Source: Oscillospiraceae bacterium
GTDB taxonomy: Bacteria; Bacillota_A; Clostridia; Oscillospirales; Ruminococcaceae
Direction: 5' to 3'
Length of the DNA stretch: 14,692 nucleotides
Assembly: GCA_900766795.1 (NCBI GenBank)
Contig: CAAFWX010000277.1
Location: forward strand, 1 to 14,692
The translations under genes were made by a program, and so were the position numbers. Shown one piece after another: positions 7,067-14,579 of this stretch. Positions within the stretch are counted from its first letter, which is position 1. Every line of letters starts with the position of its first letter. The notes under the pieces were generated by a model. That model saw nothing but the letters and a program-made list of their open reading frames with translations. It had not been told where the DNA came from and searched no databases.

Positions 7067-8131
7067 TTATTTCTTTCCGGAAATCGCCTTGCTAAGCTCC
7101 AGCACTCTGTTCTCATATTCCTCGCGCACGCTTTCGGGGCTTAGAATCTCGACGTCGCCGCCGAACTGGAACAGCCAGCCGTAGAACGGAGCCGACGGCT
7201 GAACAGCCGCCCTTATCGTGAAGCTGTCGTCGGTGCTCTCCACAATGCGAACCTTTGTGCCGAATTTGTCGATAACGGGATTCATCCAGCCTGCGCCGGT
7301 GAATTTCAGCTTGACATCAACGCTCTCGCCGCTGAACATAGAGAACGCTTGGCTCACCCTGTCGGACACGTTGTAGTCCTTGGGGCGAGGCTCTGCCGCC
7401 TCGTCAAGCACCTCGACAGCGCCCATTCTGTCAACGCGGAAGTTGCGGATATCGCCCTTTCCGTCCTCCTCATACCAGCAAAGCAGGTAGTACTGCTCGT
7501 CGTTCCACACCAAATCATACGGGGAAACCACGCGCACACCCTTGCGCCTTACCTTGCGGCCCTTGGTGTCATAGCGGAAGTACTGGAAAGCAATCTTCTT
7601 CTTTCCGTCAATCGCAAGGTTAATCTGGTCGACGTTGAACAGAATGCTGTTGCCCTCTTTTGAGTCAACGCTCTTTCTCGCCATAACTGTCAGGTTGCGC
7701 TTAAGGGAAGCCCTGTTCTTTTTCGTGCCCAGCATACCAATCTTTGTGATAAGCTCTGTCGCACGCCGCTCAGGGATAAACTTCGCGGAGCTGACCGCGT
7801 CGCACAGCAGCTTTAGCTCGCCCTGCTCAAACGGACGCGCGATAACGCGGTACTCCGCGCTTCTGCCCTGCCCGCAAGCAATCTCGAAGTCGATGTCGTT
7901 GTTCTTACAGAAATCGTTGATTGCCTCAATGTCATAATACATTGCCTTGCGGTTGACGCTGATTCCGTGGTCCTCAAGACGCGCCTTAATGATGGGCTGG
8001 GATAAGCCCTTGACCTCGTCTGTTTCCTCTGCCAGCAGCTTTACAAGGTAAAGCAGCTTTTGCCTTCGCAGAACGGTGTTCTCTGCGTCCTCAATGCGTT
8101 CCGCAGATTTGTCTGTTTTTTTGTAAGCCAT
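7067..8131 (-). CDS. WYL-domain transcriptional regulator
   Basis: The protein has 354 residues from an ATG preceded by AGGAGG (8138-8143); a longer open frame to 8233 is rejected since it crosses the promoter. Residues about 20-95 form a winged helix-turn-helix (LRRQKLLYLVKLL, VNRKAMYYDIEAIND). Residues about 165-245 are a WYL domain (NLAIDGKKKIAFQYF, SPYDLVWNDEQYYLLCWYE, RNFRVDRM), and 270-345 are a WCX-like C-terminal extension. WYL proteins bind nucleic acids or nucleotides and regulate DNA repair, phage defence or metabolism; the target cannot be told from here. No defence genes lie beside it; the gene upstream on the same strand encodes a YdcF-like protein 126 bases away. It has its own promoter, which may allow autoregulation. 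Confidence 0.88.
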   Translation of the reverse strand: MAYKKTDKSAERIEDAENTVLRRQKLLYLVKLLAEETDEVKGLSQPIIKARLEDHGISVNRKAMYYDIEAINDFCKNNDIDFEIACGQGRSAEYRVIARPFEQGELKLLCDAVSSAKFIPERRATELITKIGMLGTKKNRASLKRNLTVMARKSVDSKEGNSILFNVDQINLAIDGKKKIAFQYFRYDTKGRKVRRKGVRVVSPYDLVWNDEQYYLLCWYEEDGKGDIRNFRVDRMGAVEVLDEAAEPRPKDYNVSDRVSQAFSMFSGESVDVKLKFTGAGWMNPVIDKFGTKVRIVESTDDSFTIRAAVQPSAPFYGWLFQFGGDVEILSPESVREEYENRVLELSKAISGKK

Positions 8132-8201
8132 GATTTGTCCTCCTGTCAGTAATTGTTGCAAACATTGTCCAAAAAAATCCACTTCATTATACTCAATACA
8201 T

Positions 8202-8230
8202 ATTATAATACATTCTGTGCAAAAATGCAA
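8202..8230 (-). promoter_or_regulatory. Probable promoter of the WYL regulator gene
   Basis: On the minus strand TTGCAT (8230-8225), 17 bp and TATAAT (8207-8202) form a good promoter about 70 bases before the start codon. A short palindrome, TGCA-AAAA-TGCA, overlaps the -35 element and might be an operator (inference). Confidence 0.6.
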
Positions 8231-8257
8231 CACATAATTGCAAAATTAACGAAAAAG

Positions 8258-9013
8258 TCACAAAAAAGTCACTGCAACCGCCATAATTTCCCTTATCCAA
8301 CTGTTTATGACATTAAGACCGGTTGCAGCGGAGGCATGGCTGACCTCCAGCCCCGCACGGCTTGCGTAAATGTGCGCGCGGAACTGATGAAACTCGTTGG
8401 TAACGACAACGAGTTTTCCCTCGATTCCCTGCTCGGAAATCAGCTTCGCGGTGAACAGCATGTTTTCCTCAGTGGACGTGGAACTGCTCTCGGTGAAGAT
8501 ACGCTCCTCGGAAATCCCCCGTGCAGTCAGCCAGCGCTTCATCGCCTGTGCTTCAGAGATTTCTTCGTCTGCGCCCTGACCGCCCGACACAATGCACACC
8601 GCCTGCGGGGAGTTCTCCAGCAGCTCAAGCGCCTTGTTAAGCCGCCGCGTGAGCATTCGCCCGGGCTGCTCGCCGCGCACCTGACACCCCAGAACGATTA
8701 TGCAGTCCGCGTCCTCGCAGTTCTGCGCGCCGTAGTAAATCATGTTCGCGGAGATAACTGCGCACACCACGACGCCTGCCGCCGCAATGCTCCCGACCGC
8801 AATCAGCAGCACTTTGCCCGCGGCGCGTTTCCACAAGCGCCCCGCCGCAGCGGCAGCCTGCCCCCAAAACACAATCAGCAAAAGCAGCACGCCGAAAACC
8901 GCCGTGCCCGCAATATTCCCCGCGTTCGGGGTGGTGGTAGCGTTGGAGAGAATCAGCCCCGCAATGCAGAAAACTATCCCCGCCGCCTTTAGTGCAATAG
9001 TCCGTTTTTTCAT
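8258..9013 (-). CDS. YdcF/SanA family membrane protein (DUF218)
   Basis: The protein has 251 residues. Three hydrophobic helices lie at about 7-24, 33-50 and 67-90. The DUF218 domain follows: IIVLGCQVRGEQPGRML (105-121) with the nucleotide-fold loop, SGGQGADEEISEAQAM (143-158), ESSSTSTEEN (175-184) and VVVTNEFHQFRAHIYA (202-217). Members such as E. coli SanA and YdcF are linked to cell-envelope integrity, and the domain has been suggested to bind S-adenosylmethionine or cell-wall substrates; the exact reaction is unknown. The chosen ATG gives an MKKR start fitting a first membrane helix. However, no ribosome site is visible: the seven bases before it follow directly on the T-run of a terminator. 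No terminator was seen after its stop, so readthrough into the WYL gene is possible. Confidence 0.83.
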   Translation of the reverse strand: MKKRTIALKAAGIVFCIAGLILSNATTTPNAGNIAGTAVFGVLLLLIVFWGQAAAAAGRLWKRAAGKVLLIAVGSIAAAGVVVCAVISANMIYYGAQNCEDADCIIVLGCQVRGEQPGRMLTRRLNKALELLENSPQAVCIVSGGQGADEEISEAQAMKRWLTARGISEERIFTESSSTSTEENMLFTAKLISEQGIEGKLVVVTNEFHQFRAHIYASRAGLEVSHASAATGLNVINSWIREIMAVAVTFL

Positions 9014-9020
9014 AGCTTAT

Positions 9021-9051
9021 AAAAAACTGTGGCGCATTTTCAGCGCCACAG
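9021..9051 (-). terminator. Rho-independent terminator of the zinc-ribbon gene
   Basis: CTGTGGCGC (9027-9035 on the plus strand) pairs perfectly with GCGCCACAG (9043-9051) around a 7-base loop. On the minus strand the stem is followed by T6 (9026-9021). It lies 21 bases after the zinc-ribbon stop and only 7 bases before the YdcF-like start codon. Confidence 0.92.
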
Positions 9052-9072
9052 CACAAAATCACTTTTCAGAAG

Positions 9073-9768
9073 TTAATAGGCAATCTCGTCCCAGAAATCC
9101 GCCCCGAACAAAGTGCCCGTGCAGGCAACCATTCCGATAAGGAATAGGACATAAATGCCGATAGCCACAATCTCAATCCAGAACATTGCCTTTGCATAGT
9201 TCTTCTTAGGCTGGGGTGTGTCGGCGCTGAATGCCCACACAATCAGCAGAATGAAGCTGATGATTCCAAGGCAGCTGCTCAGCAGAATCGTGCCGACCCA
9301 CTGACCGACGGTCATCTCGCTGGTGGGAGTCACATTGCTGGTCTGAGGATAGTTCGGCATCTGACCGTAGTTGCCGGGCTGGTTGTAGGAGGGAGCGGGC
9401 GTGGGAATAGGAGAGGGTGCGGAGTATGTATCCTGCATGGGGGGAACTGCCGCACGCTGAGCCGCTTGAGCCGCTGCGGCTTTCTCGTTTGCTTCTCTGA
9501 TAGCGTCCTGAGCGGTGCCCATGGTTTCGGGCATCGAGGGAGCAACGGTGTTCATGGGGGAAGCGCTGGAGCCGGAGAAGTAGTCCTCGGTTTCAGGGGT
9601 TTCACCCTCGCCGAGCTTAACAGAGCCGGGCATGATAACGTCCATGGACGAGGAAGGCTGCTCAGGTTTTGCCAGGTTCACAGCCGAAGGCAGGGGCGCA
9701 CCGCACTGAGGGCAGAACGCGCCATCTCCGCTTACAAGAGTACCGCACTTGTCACAAAATCTTTCCAT
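9073..9768 (-). CDS. Zinc-ribbon, two-helix membrane protein
   Basis: This 231-residue protein starts with a zinc ribbon (C5, C8, C19, C22; CDKCG then CPQCG). A long low-complexity linker follows, rich in Pro, Ala, Ser, Gln and Asn (about 30-152), and then two membrane helices at about 158-180 and 193-217 with a basic PKKNYAKA loop between them. Such proteins are common in Firmicutes, often of unknown function; the helix pair with the PKKNYA loop is a recurring module in them. The start at 9768 is supported by a GTGAGG site 5 bases upstream, so the longer open frame to 9891 is rejected. It is a single-gene unit with a perfect promoter, a structured leader of about 126 bases, and its own terminator. 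The zinc-ribbon call is firm; no role can be assigned. Confidence 0.82.
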   Translation of the reverse strand: MERFCDKCGTLVSGDGAFCPQCGAPLPSAVNLAKPEQPSSSMDVIMPGSVKLGEGETPETEDYFSGSSASPMNTVAPSMPETMGTAQDAIREANEKAAAAQAAQRAAVPPMQDTYSAPSPIPTPAPSYNQPGNYGQMPNYPQTSNVTPTSEMTVGQWVGTILLSSCLGIISFILLIVWAFSADTPQPKKNYAKAMFWIEIVAIGIYVLFLIGMVACTGTLFGADFWDEIAY

Positions 9769-9894
9769 AAAAACCTCACGTTTCCGAGCCGTTCGGCTCT
9801 GAACAGTATACGTTGATTTCGCCGCAGATGAACTGCGGTTTCGGCAAAAGCCGCCGCCAAACCCAAACCACAAGCGACAGACCAGCCTCATTTC
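9769..9894 (-). promoter_or_regulatory. Structured 5' leader of the zinc-ribbon gene
   Basis: Between the predicted start of transcription and the ATG are three hairpins: CGGC/GCCG with an AAAA spacer (9842-9853), CCGCAG/CTGCGG with a 5-base loop (9822-9838), and GAGCCG/CGGCTC (9785-9798) closest to the ribosome site. None carries a T-run, so a terminator-type attenuator is not evident. The set does not match a riboswitch class I recognise. It may control translation or mRNA stability (inference). Confidence 0.45.
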
Positions 9895-9900
9895 TTGATT

Positions 9901-9929
9901 ATTATACCATATTCTGTTCTGTTTGTCAA
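9901..9929 (-). promoter_or_regulatory. Perfect-consensus promoter of the zinc-ribbon gene
   Basis: On the minus strand TTGACA (9929-9924), a 17-bp spacer and TATAAT (9906-9901) are an exact consensus sigma-A promoter, so the gene may be strongly expressed. The predicted start is near 9894. Confidence 0.88.
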
Positions 9930-10039
9930 TAATCGTTTTCTAAACTCACAGAAATCAATTTCACATTTCGACTTGCATATGGTTATATGTAGTGGCGACA
10001 AAACACAGCGTAAATCCGTGCAGTCGCAGAATGCCCCTG

Positions 10040-10462
10040 CTATTTGGTCAGCCACTGGCTCATGCCTGCGCCCCAGACCTCGTTCGGGCGCTCGCGGAAG
10101 CCGAACTGCTTATAGAAAGGCTCCTTGCCGGTGGCGGACATGAGGTACAGAATAATCGTATCGCCCTCCTCCATGGTGGAGCGCATGTACTCCATCGTGC
10201 GGCGCATAAGCTCGCTGCCGATTCCTCTGTGCTGATACTCGGGTATGACGATTACGTCCGTGATGAAGTTCGCGTAGCTGCCGTCGGACAGCACTCTTAT
10301 CATGCCGACCGCCCTGCCGTTATCCCGCACGCAGGTTATGTGAAACGCGTTGTTGAGCGCGTTTGAAGCGATTCTGTCAGAAAGCTTTATGAAGTTTACG
10401 CTGCGCCGCATTTCCTTGTATTCCTCAAGGGTTGGCGCCTCGTCTATGTATTCTATTGCCAT
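10040..10462 (-). CDS. GNAT family N-acetyltransferase
   Basis: The protein has 140 residues, the normal size of a single GNAT domain. The acetyl-CoA loop QHRGIGSELM lies at 77-86, after the strand NFITDVIVIPEY (65-76). Near the end, FYKQFGFRERP (116-126) is the usual C-terminal GNAT motif. These enzymes move an acetyl group from acetyl-CoA to an amine on a small molecule or protein; the substrate is unknown. The start at 10462 has a GGAG site 7 bases upstream; the longer open frame to 10522 is rejected because it runs into the promoter. It is a single-gene unit, and no clear terminator was seen in the 130 bases after it. Confidence 0.9.
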   Translation of the reverse strand: MAIEYIDEAPTLEEYKEMRRSVNFIKLSDRIASNALNNAFHITCVRDNGRAVGMIRVLSDGSYANFITDVIVIPEYQHRGIGSELMRRTMEYMRSTMEEGDTIILYLMSATGKEPFYKQFGFRERPNEVWGAGMSQWLTK

Positions 10463-10512
10463 TTTGTTCTCCGTTTTCTTTGCGGCTGCCGCCGATATTT
10501 TCACTCCATAAC

Positions 10513-10541
10513 AGTATAGCACGGTTTCACCAAAATGTCAA
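10513..10541 (-). promoter_or_regulatory. Promoter of the GNAT gene
   Basis: On the minus strand TTGACA (10541-10536), 17 bp and TATACT (10518-10513) form a near-perfect sigma-A promoter about 50 bases before the start codon. Confidence 0.8.
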
Positions 10542-10588
10542 ATCCCCGCGCAAATTATCCACGGAAATCACTTTTGCACATCGTTTGG

Positions 10589-10663
10589 TGTAGGGGCAAC
10601 CTGTGGTCGCCCTCAGGTGCGGAAAAAATATCGTAAATTGGGCGGTCACAGACCGCCCCTACA
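10589..10663. repeat. 75-bp palindrome-ended intergenic repeat (MITE- or REP-like)
   Basis: The two ends share TGTAGGGGC in inverted orientation. Each end is also a hairpin: GGGCAACC/GGTCGCCC (10594-10612, one mismatch) on the left and a perfect GGGCGGTC/GACCGCCC (10640-10658) on the right. The 27-base centre is AT-rich. A related sequence at 6984 shows that it belongs to a dispersed family. No flanking target duplication is certain. Confidence 0.7.
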
Positions 10664-10751
10664 TATTTGATTTGCCATCTTTTCTGAAGGAATTGATTTC
10701 CGCGCAATTTATCATTTTTGGAATTATTTGCACTTTCCAGGCAAAAAGCCC

Positions 10752-10780
10752 TTGAAAACAGGCGAAATTTCTGCTACAAT
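10752..10780 (+). promoter_or_regulatory. Promoter of the HD-GYP gene
   Basis: TTGAAA (10752-10757), 17 bp and TACAAT (10775-10780) form a good sigma-A promoter. The leader is about 55 bases, too short for a cyclic-di-GMP riboswitch. Confidence 0.72.
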
Positions 10781-10841
10781 GTATTATATGGAATTATGTA
10801 TGCAAACGGGCAGAAATCTGTCCGCGGAGGTATCCTGAAAA

Positions 10842-12050
10842 ATGAAGTTTTCCGAAAAGCTTCTGATAGAATATCAGAAGGACGCCAACAAACGGCTTGC
10901 GGCGGTCTGCCGTATAGGCATGGGGATTCTTGTGACAGCAATGCTGCTGAATCTTATGCACGTCTTTATTATCGACGACATCATCTATCCCATTCTTACA
11001 TTCTCGATTGTCGTGCTTTTTATTCCAACTATAATGTATGACATTCTCCAAAAGGACAGCAAGCCTGTGCGCTATTTTGTGGTGACGCTGGTGGTGCTGA
11101 TGTCGGGGCTGCTGTATGCGTTCCTGTCTTATCATGTCATTATCATGCTGGTGTTCCCTGTGGTGATGACGCTGATTTACTGCGACAGAAAGCTGCTGTG
11201 GTATACCACCCTTTTGGGTATTCCCGTCATGGTGATATCTCATCTTGTGGCATTCTACATAAAATGCGTTCCCGATGAGCCTCTGGTGACTCTTAAAGGC
11301 GTGCTGTTGTACGGAGTACTCCCCCGCACGCTGGAATACTTCGCAGTGGCGGCTGTGTGCCTTAGCACTGCGCACAAGATTAACGACCTTATAAAAGAGC
11401 TTGAGCGCAAGAACGACGAGCTATACACCGAGCAGCAGAACATCATCACCTCGCTTGCAACCATGATTGAGGCGGAGTCCAAGGAAACGGGCTGGCATGT
11501 CAAGCGCGTTTCGGAGTACACCGCTATTCTCTGCCGCGCGGTGGGAATGGAGGACGAGGAGGTCTGGAAGGTATCTCTTGCGGCGATGATGCACGACGTC
11601 GGAAAGATTCTGATTCCCCGCGAGATAATCGAGAAGCCCGGCAGGCTCACAAACGAGGAGTTTGAAATCGTCAAGCGCCACACCATCTACGGCAAGCGTA
11701 TGCTGGAGGACGCGCAGGGCGAAATCATGAAATTCTCCGCGACAATCGCATATGAGCACCACGAGCGCTTTGACGGCACGGGCTACGCAGGGATTACGGG
11801 CAAGGATATCCACCTTTATTCACGCTGCGTGTCTATTGCAGACGTATTTGACGCGCTGGTAAGCTGGCGCCCGTACAAAAAGCCGTGGACGCTCGACGAA
11901 GCGCGGCAGGAGATTATCCGCCAGAGCGGAAAGCAGTTTGACCCCGACCTCGTGAAGCTGTTTGACGAGCACTTTGACGAGTTTAAGCAGGTGTTTGAGC
12001 GCTACCCCGACTCCACCAAGAGCATTGAAACGGACGAGATGTTCAAATAA
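10842..12050 (+). CDS. Membrane-bound HD-GYP protein, probable cyclic-di-GMP phosphodiesterase
   Basis: The protein has 402 residues. About six hydrophobic helices between 23 and 175 form an N-terminal membrane sensor of unrecognised type, and a short coiled coil (about 180-200) leads into the HD-GYP domain (200-385). Metal and catalytic residues are present: H219, H251-D252 with K255 (MMHDVGK), H280, HHERFDG (306-312) and D334 (IADVFDAL). HD-GYP enzymes degrade cyclic-di-GMP and so control motility, biofilm or other surface behaviour. The signature here reads GYA (314-316) rather than GYP, a change also seen in some active family members, so activity is likely but not certain. The ribosome site GGAGG lies 11 bases upstream, rather far. 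It is a single-gene unit with its own promoter and terminator, converging on ftsH. Confidence 0.88.
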   Translation: MKFSEKLLIEYQKDANKRLAAVCRIGMGILVTAMLLNLMHVFIIDDIIYPILTFSIVVLFIPTIMYDILQKDSKPVRYFVVTLVVLMSGLLYAFLSYHVIIMLVFPVVMTLIYCDRKLLWYTTLLGIPVMVISHLVAFYIKCVPDEPLVTLKGVLLYGVLPRTLEYFAVAAVCLSTAHKINDLIKELERKNDELYTEQQNIITSLATMIEAESKETGWHVKRVSEYTAILCRAVGMEDEEVWKVSLAAMMHDVGKILIPREIIEKPGRLTNEEFEIVKRHTIYGKRMLEDAQGEIMKFSATIAYEHHERFDGTGYAGITGKDIHLYSRCVSIADVFDALVSWRPYKKPWTLDEARQEIIRQSGKQFDPDLVKLFDEHFDEFKQVFERYPDSTKSIETDEMFK

Positions 12051-12055
12051 AAGCG

Positions 12056-12086
12056 AACGCTCCCTGTGTATCGCAGAGAGCGTTTT
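12056..12086 (+). terminator. Rho-independent terminator of the HD-GYP gene
   Basis: AACGCTC (12056-12062) pairs with GAGCGTT (12078-12084), continuing after one mismatch into CTGTG/CGCAG around a 3-base loop. T-residues follow (TTTT at 12083-12086). It starts 6 bases after the stop codon. Confidence 0.82.
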
Positions 12087-12102
12087 GTCATACAATTGCA
12101 TG

Positions 12103-12133
12103 AAAATCTCCGCTGAGAATACAGCGGAGATTT
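12103..12133 (-). terminator. Rho-independent terminator of ftsH, possibly bidirectional
   Basis: AAATCTCCGCTG (12104-12115) pairs perfectly over 12 bases with CAGCGGAGATTT (12122-12133) around a 6-base loop. T-residues follow on the minus strand (12106-12103) and also on the plus strand (GTTTTAT), so it can act both ways. It lies 4 bases after the ftsH stop. Confidence 0.85.
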
Positions 12134-12136
12134 GTT

Positions 12137-14176
12137 TTATCGGTTGTCCGAAGAAGTGCTGTCGTCGGAAGGAGCATTGTCCGCGGAAGCTGTGCTGTCT
12201 GCGGTAGGCGCACTGCTCTCTGTCGGAGCGCTGTCCGTGGAAGCTGCGCTGCTCTCGGCAGGCGAATCGGGAATTTCCTCCGCGCTCTTTATAGGCTTTC
12301 CGTCAAGGTCGATTTCGTGGTTGATTAGCTTGTAGAAATCAGCGCCGTCAATCTTTTCGTGGCGCATAAGGTACTGCGCACACAGCTCGAGCATGTCCTT
12401 GTGCTCGGTGAGAATCCTCTCGGCGCTCTCGAAGCCCTCGTTGACAAGCGCCATAACCTCCTCGTCTATCTCGCTTGCAATCTTCTCGGAGTAGTTGCGC
12501 CCCTGCGAATAGTCCCTGCCGAGGAACACCTCGTGGTCCTCGCTTCCGTAGAGAATGGGACCCAGCTTCTTGCTGAAGCCGTAGCGCGTCACCATGTCGC
12601 GCGCGGTCTTGCTGGCGCGCTCGATGTCGTTGGAAGCGCCCGTGGTGATGTCGTCAAGGATTATCTTCTCTGCAACACGTCCGCCGAGCAGCACGATAAT
12701 GCTCTCCTCCATCTTGCGCTTTGTCATGTGACCGTTGTCCTTTTCGGGCAGGTGCATGGTAAAGCCCGCAGCCATTCCTCTGGGAATGATGGAAACGTGG
12801 TGCACCTTGTCCTGCGTGGGACAAAATACCGTGGCAACAGCGTGACCCGCCTCGTGGTAGGCTGTGATTCGCTTGTCCTCCTCGGAAATCACGCGGCTCT
12901 TCTTTTCGGGACCCGCAACCACCTTGATGGTAGCCTCCTCGATGTCGGTGCGCACAATAGCCTTGCGGTTTTCGCGCGCCGCAAGCAAAGCTGCTTCGTT
13001 TACGAGGTTTTCGAGGTCTGCGCCCGTGAAGCCTGCGGTGGTCGCCGCAATAGTTTTCAGGTCAACGTCCGGACCGATATTCTTGTTTCTGGTGTGAACC
13101 TTGAGGATTTCCTCTCTGCCCTTGATGTCGGGGTAGTTCACGACAATCTGCCTGTCGAAACGTCCCGGACGAAGCAGCGCGGGGTCGAGAATGTCGCGGC
13201 GGTTGGTTGCCGCCATGACGATGATGTTTTCGTTTTCGGTGAAGCCGTCCATCTCAACGAGAAGCTGGTTCAGGGTCTGCTCGCGCTCGTCATGACCGCC
13301 GCCAAGACCCGCGCCTCTCTGTCTGCCCACAGCGTCAATCTCGTCGATGAAGATGATGGAGGGAGTATGCTTCTTCGCCTGGTCGAACAGGTCGCGCACG
13401 CGGCTTGCGCCGACGCCGACGAACATCTCCACAAAATCCGAGCCGCTTATGGAGAAGAACGGAGCGCCCGCTTCTCCCGCAACCGCCTTTGCAAGCAGGG
13501 TTTTACCCGTTCCGGGAGGGCCGACAAGAAGCACGCCCTTAGGCACTCTCGCGCCGATTTCGCGGTACTTCGCAGGATTCTTGAGGTAGTCAACGATTTC
13601 CACAAGCTCCTGCTTTTCCTCGTCTGCGCCCGCAACGTCCTCAAAGGTGACCTTTTTGCCCGTCTGCTGACGAACCTTAGCCTTGGAGAACTCGTTCATG
13701 CGGCCGCCTCCGCCCGAAGCCTGACGCATAACGATGATGGTGAACACAATCATAATGCCCACAAGCAGCAGGTAGGGCAAAACCGCCGTCAGGAACGTGT
13801 TGTCCGCAATCGGAATGAAATCCTCGCTCAAAGGAACCTCGTTCACCTGATTGTAGCGGACGCGGTAGTTCGCCATGTGACCGTTCTCGTCGTAGCCGCT
13901 GTTGATGTCGTTGAGGAAAATGCTTACATTGGGAACGGTATACTTCTTCTGGTCGGCGCTGTCCTTGGTCTTGTAGGTGAGCGCGCCGCTTCCGAGGTCG
14001 AGCGTGTATTCCGTAACGTTCAGCTCGTCAAACTGTCTGATGACCTCGGAATAGGTGGGAGTGTCGCGCTGCGAGCTTCCTCCCGCAAGATTAAGCACCG
14101 ACACCAACCCGAAAATCAGCAGAAAGATAACCACAAAATAGATAATAACGCCTTTTAACTTGTTGCTAGACTTCAT
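12137..14176 (-). CDS. ftsH: ATP-dependent zinc metalloprotease FtsH
   Basis: FtsH is a membrane-bound AAA+ hexamer that unfolds and degrades membrane and short-lived cytosolic proteins. This 679-residue protein has the usual order: membrane helix 1 (8-30), extracytoplasmic domain (31-128), membrane helix 2 (129-150), AAA+ domain with Walker A GPPGTGKT (219-226), Walker B IIFIDEID (274-281) and arginine finger region RPGRFDR (336-342), then the peptidase with HEAGH (441-445) and the third zinc ligand Asp517. From about 635 it ends in a Ser/Ala/Thr/Asp-rich tail of some 45 residues, encoded by an imperfect DNA duplication; its use is unknown. An AGGCGG ribosome site lies 6 bases before the ATG. 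It is not in the common tilS-hpt-ftsH arrangement at its 3' side, and it stands as a single-gene unit. Confidence 0.97.
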   Translation of the reverse strand: MKSSNKLKGVIIYFVVIFLLIFGLVSVLNLAGGSSQRDTPTYSEVIRQFDELNVTEYTLDLGSGALTYKTKDSADQKKYTVPNVSIFLNDINSGYDENGHMANYRVRYNQVNEVPLSEDFIPIADNTFLTAVLPYLLLVGIMIVFTIIVMRQASGGGGRMNEFSKAKVRQQTGKKVTFEDVAGADEEKQELVEIVDYLKNPAKYREIGARVPKGVLLVGPPGTGKTLLAKAVAGEAGAPFFSISGSDFVEMFVGVGASRVRDLFDQAKKHTPSIIFIDEIDAVGRQRGAGLGGGHDEREQTLNQLLVEMDGFTENENIIVMAATNRRDILDPALLRPGRFDRQIVVNYPDIKGREEILKVHTRNKNIGPDVDLKTIAATTAGFTGADLENLVNEAALLAARENRKAIVRTDIEEATIKVVAGPEKKSRVISEEDKRITAYHEAGHAVATVFCPTQDKVHHVSIIPRGMAAGFTMHLPEKDNGHMTKRKMEESIIVLLGGRVAEKIILDDITTGASNDIERASKTARDMVTRYGFSKKLGPILYGSEDHEVFLGRDYSQGRNYSEKIASEIDEEVMALVNEGFESAERILTEHKDMLELCAQYLMRHEKIDGADFYKLINHEIDLDGKPIKSAEEIPDSPAESSAASTDSAPTESSAPTADSTASADNAPSDDSTSSDNR

Positions 14177-14579
14177 TTAAACCGCCTTTCCGCAAGGAAA
14201 AATCCTTGGATATATTGTTGCACAGTTCGGGATATGTATTCAATCGCCCCGCAGAGAAGAACCGCTTCCGATTTCTGCGAAAAAAACAATACCCTCACTG
14301 TATTTTATGCACATTCAGCCATAGCCGCAGCCCCGGCTGACTTCAATACAGATTATATTATATCACACCTTAAGCAAAATTGCAAACATTTTTGGTGAAT
14401 ATTTGATGAATTTTTGAAAGTGTGCTCTTTTTGCGCACACGCGAAGAAAAAATCCCTTTGCACTGCCCGCAAAACGATTGCCGTCAATTACGCAGGATTG
14501 CCATTTGTATAACCCGACAATTTCTGCGCAAACTATTCACGCGGGAAGCCGCAAAAGAATAACACAGGAGGAACGGAAA
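14177..14579. other. Divergent intergenic region between ftsH and the Q/N-repeat gene
   Basis: These 403 bases hold the ftsH leader of about 170 bases and promoter, then an AT-rich region leading to the Q/N-repeat gene. In the ftsH leader, a 6-bp hairpin (14193-14208, CAAGGA/TCCTTG) lies close to the ribosome site, and CAGCC/GGCTG at about 14315-14340 may also pair. A further hairpin (GTGTGC/GCACAC, 14420-14440) lies between the two promoters. For the rightward gene only a weak TATAAC (14508-14513) without a good -35 was found. No small gene was seen. Confidence 0.6.
14357..14385 (-). promoter_or_regulatory. Probable ftsH promoter
   Basis: On the minus strand TTGCAA (14385-14380), 17 bp and TATAAT (14362-14357) form a good promoter; the predicted start near 14350 gives a leader of about 174 bases. 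No CIRCE or CtsR-type heat-shock operator was recognised. Confidence 0.65.

Larger units (their letters stand above)
10463..10841. other. Divergent intergenic region between the GNAT and HD-GYP genes
   Basis: These 379 bases hold, in order, the GNAT leader and promoter, the 75-bp palindrome-ended repeat (10589-10663), an AT-rich stretch, and the promoter and leader of the HD-GYP gene. Similar 15-base stretches flank the repeat (10545-10559 and 10699-10713, 13 of 15 alike). No small gene with a ribosome site and no known riboswitch was found. Confidence 0.6.

Noticed and set aside
8153..8992. A plus-strand open frame of 279 codons over the YdcF-like gene
   Set aside because: Its product is low-complexity, rich in Arg, Pro and Asn, whereas the minus frame carries the DUF218 motifs.
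7067..9013. WYL regulator as part of a phage-defence island
   Set aside because: WYL regulators often mark such islands, but the neighbours are a YdcF-like protein, a zinc-ribbon protein and a GNAT enzyme; no nuclease, helicase or other defence gene is present.
10554..10562. TTATCCACG, one base off a DnaA box
   Set aside because: It is a single site with no cluster of further boxes and no replication genes nearby; chance is enough to explain it.
12359..14158. A 599-codon open frame on the plus strand across ftsH
   Set aside because: It is the antisense shadow of a highly conserved gene; its protein has no recognisable motif, and GC-rich codon use leaves the opposite strand free of stops.
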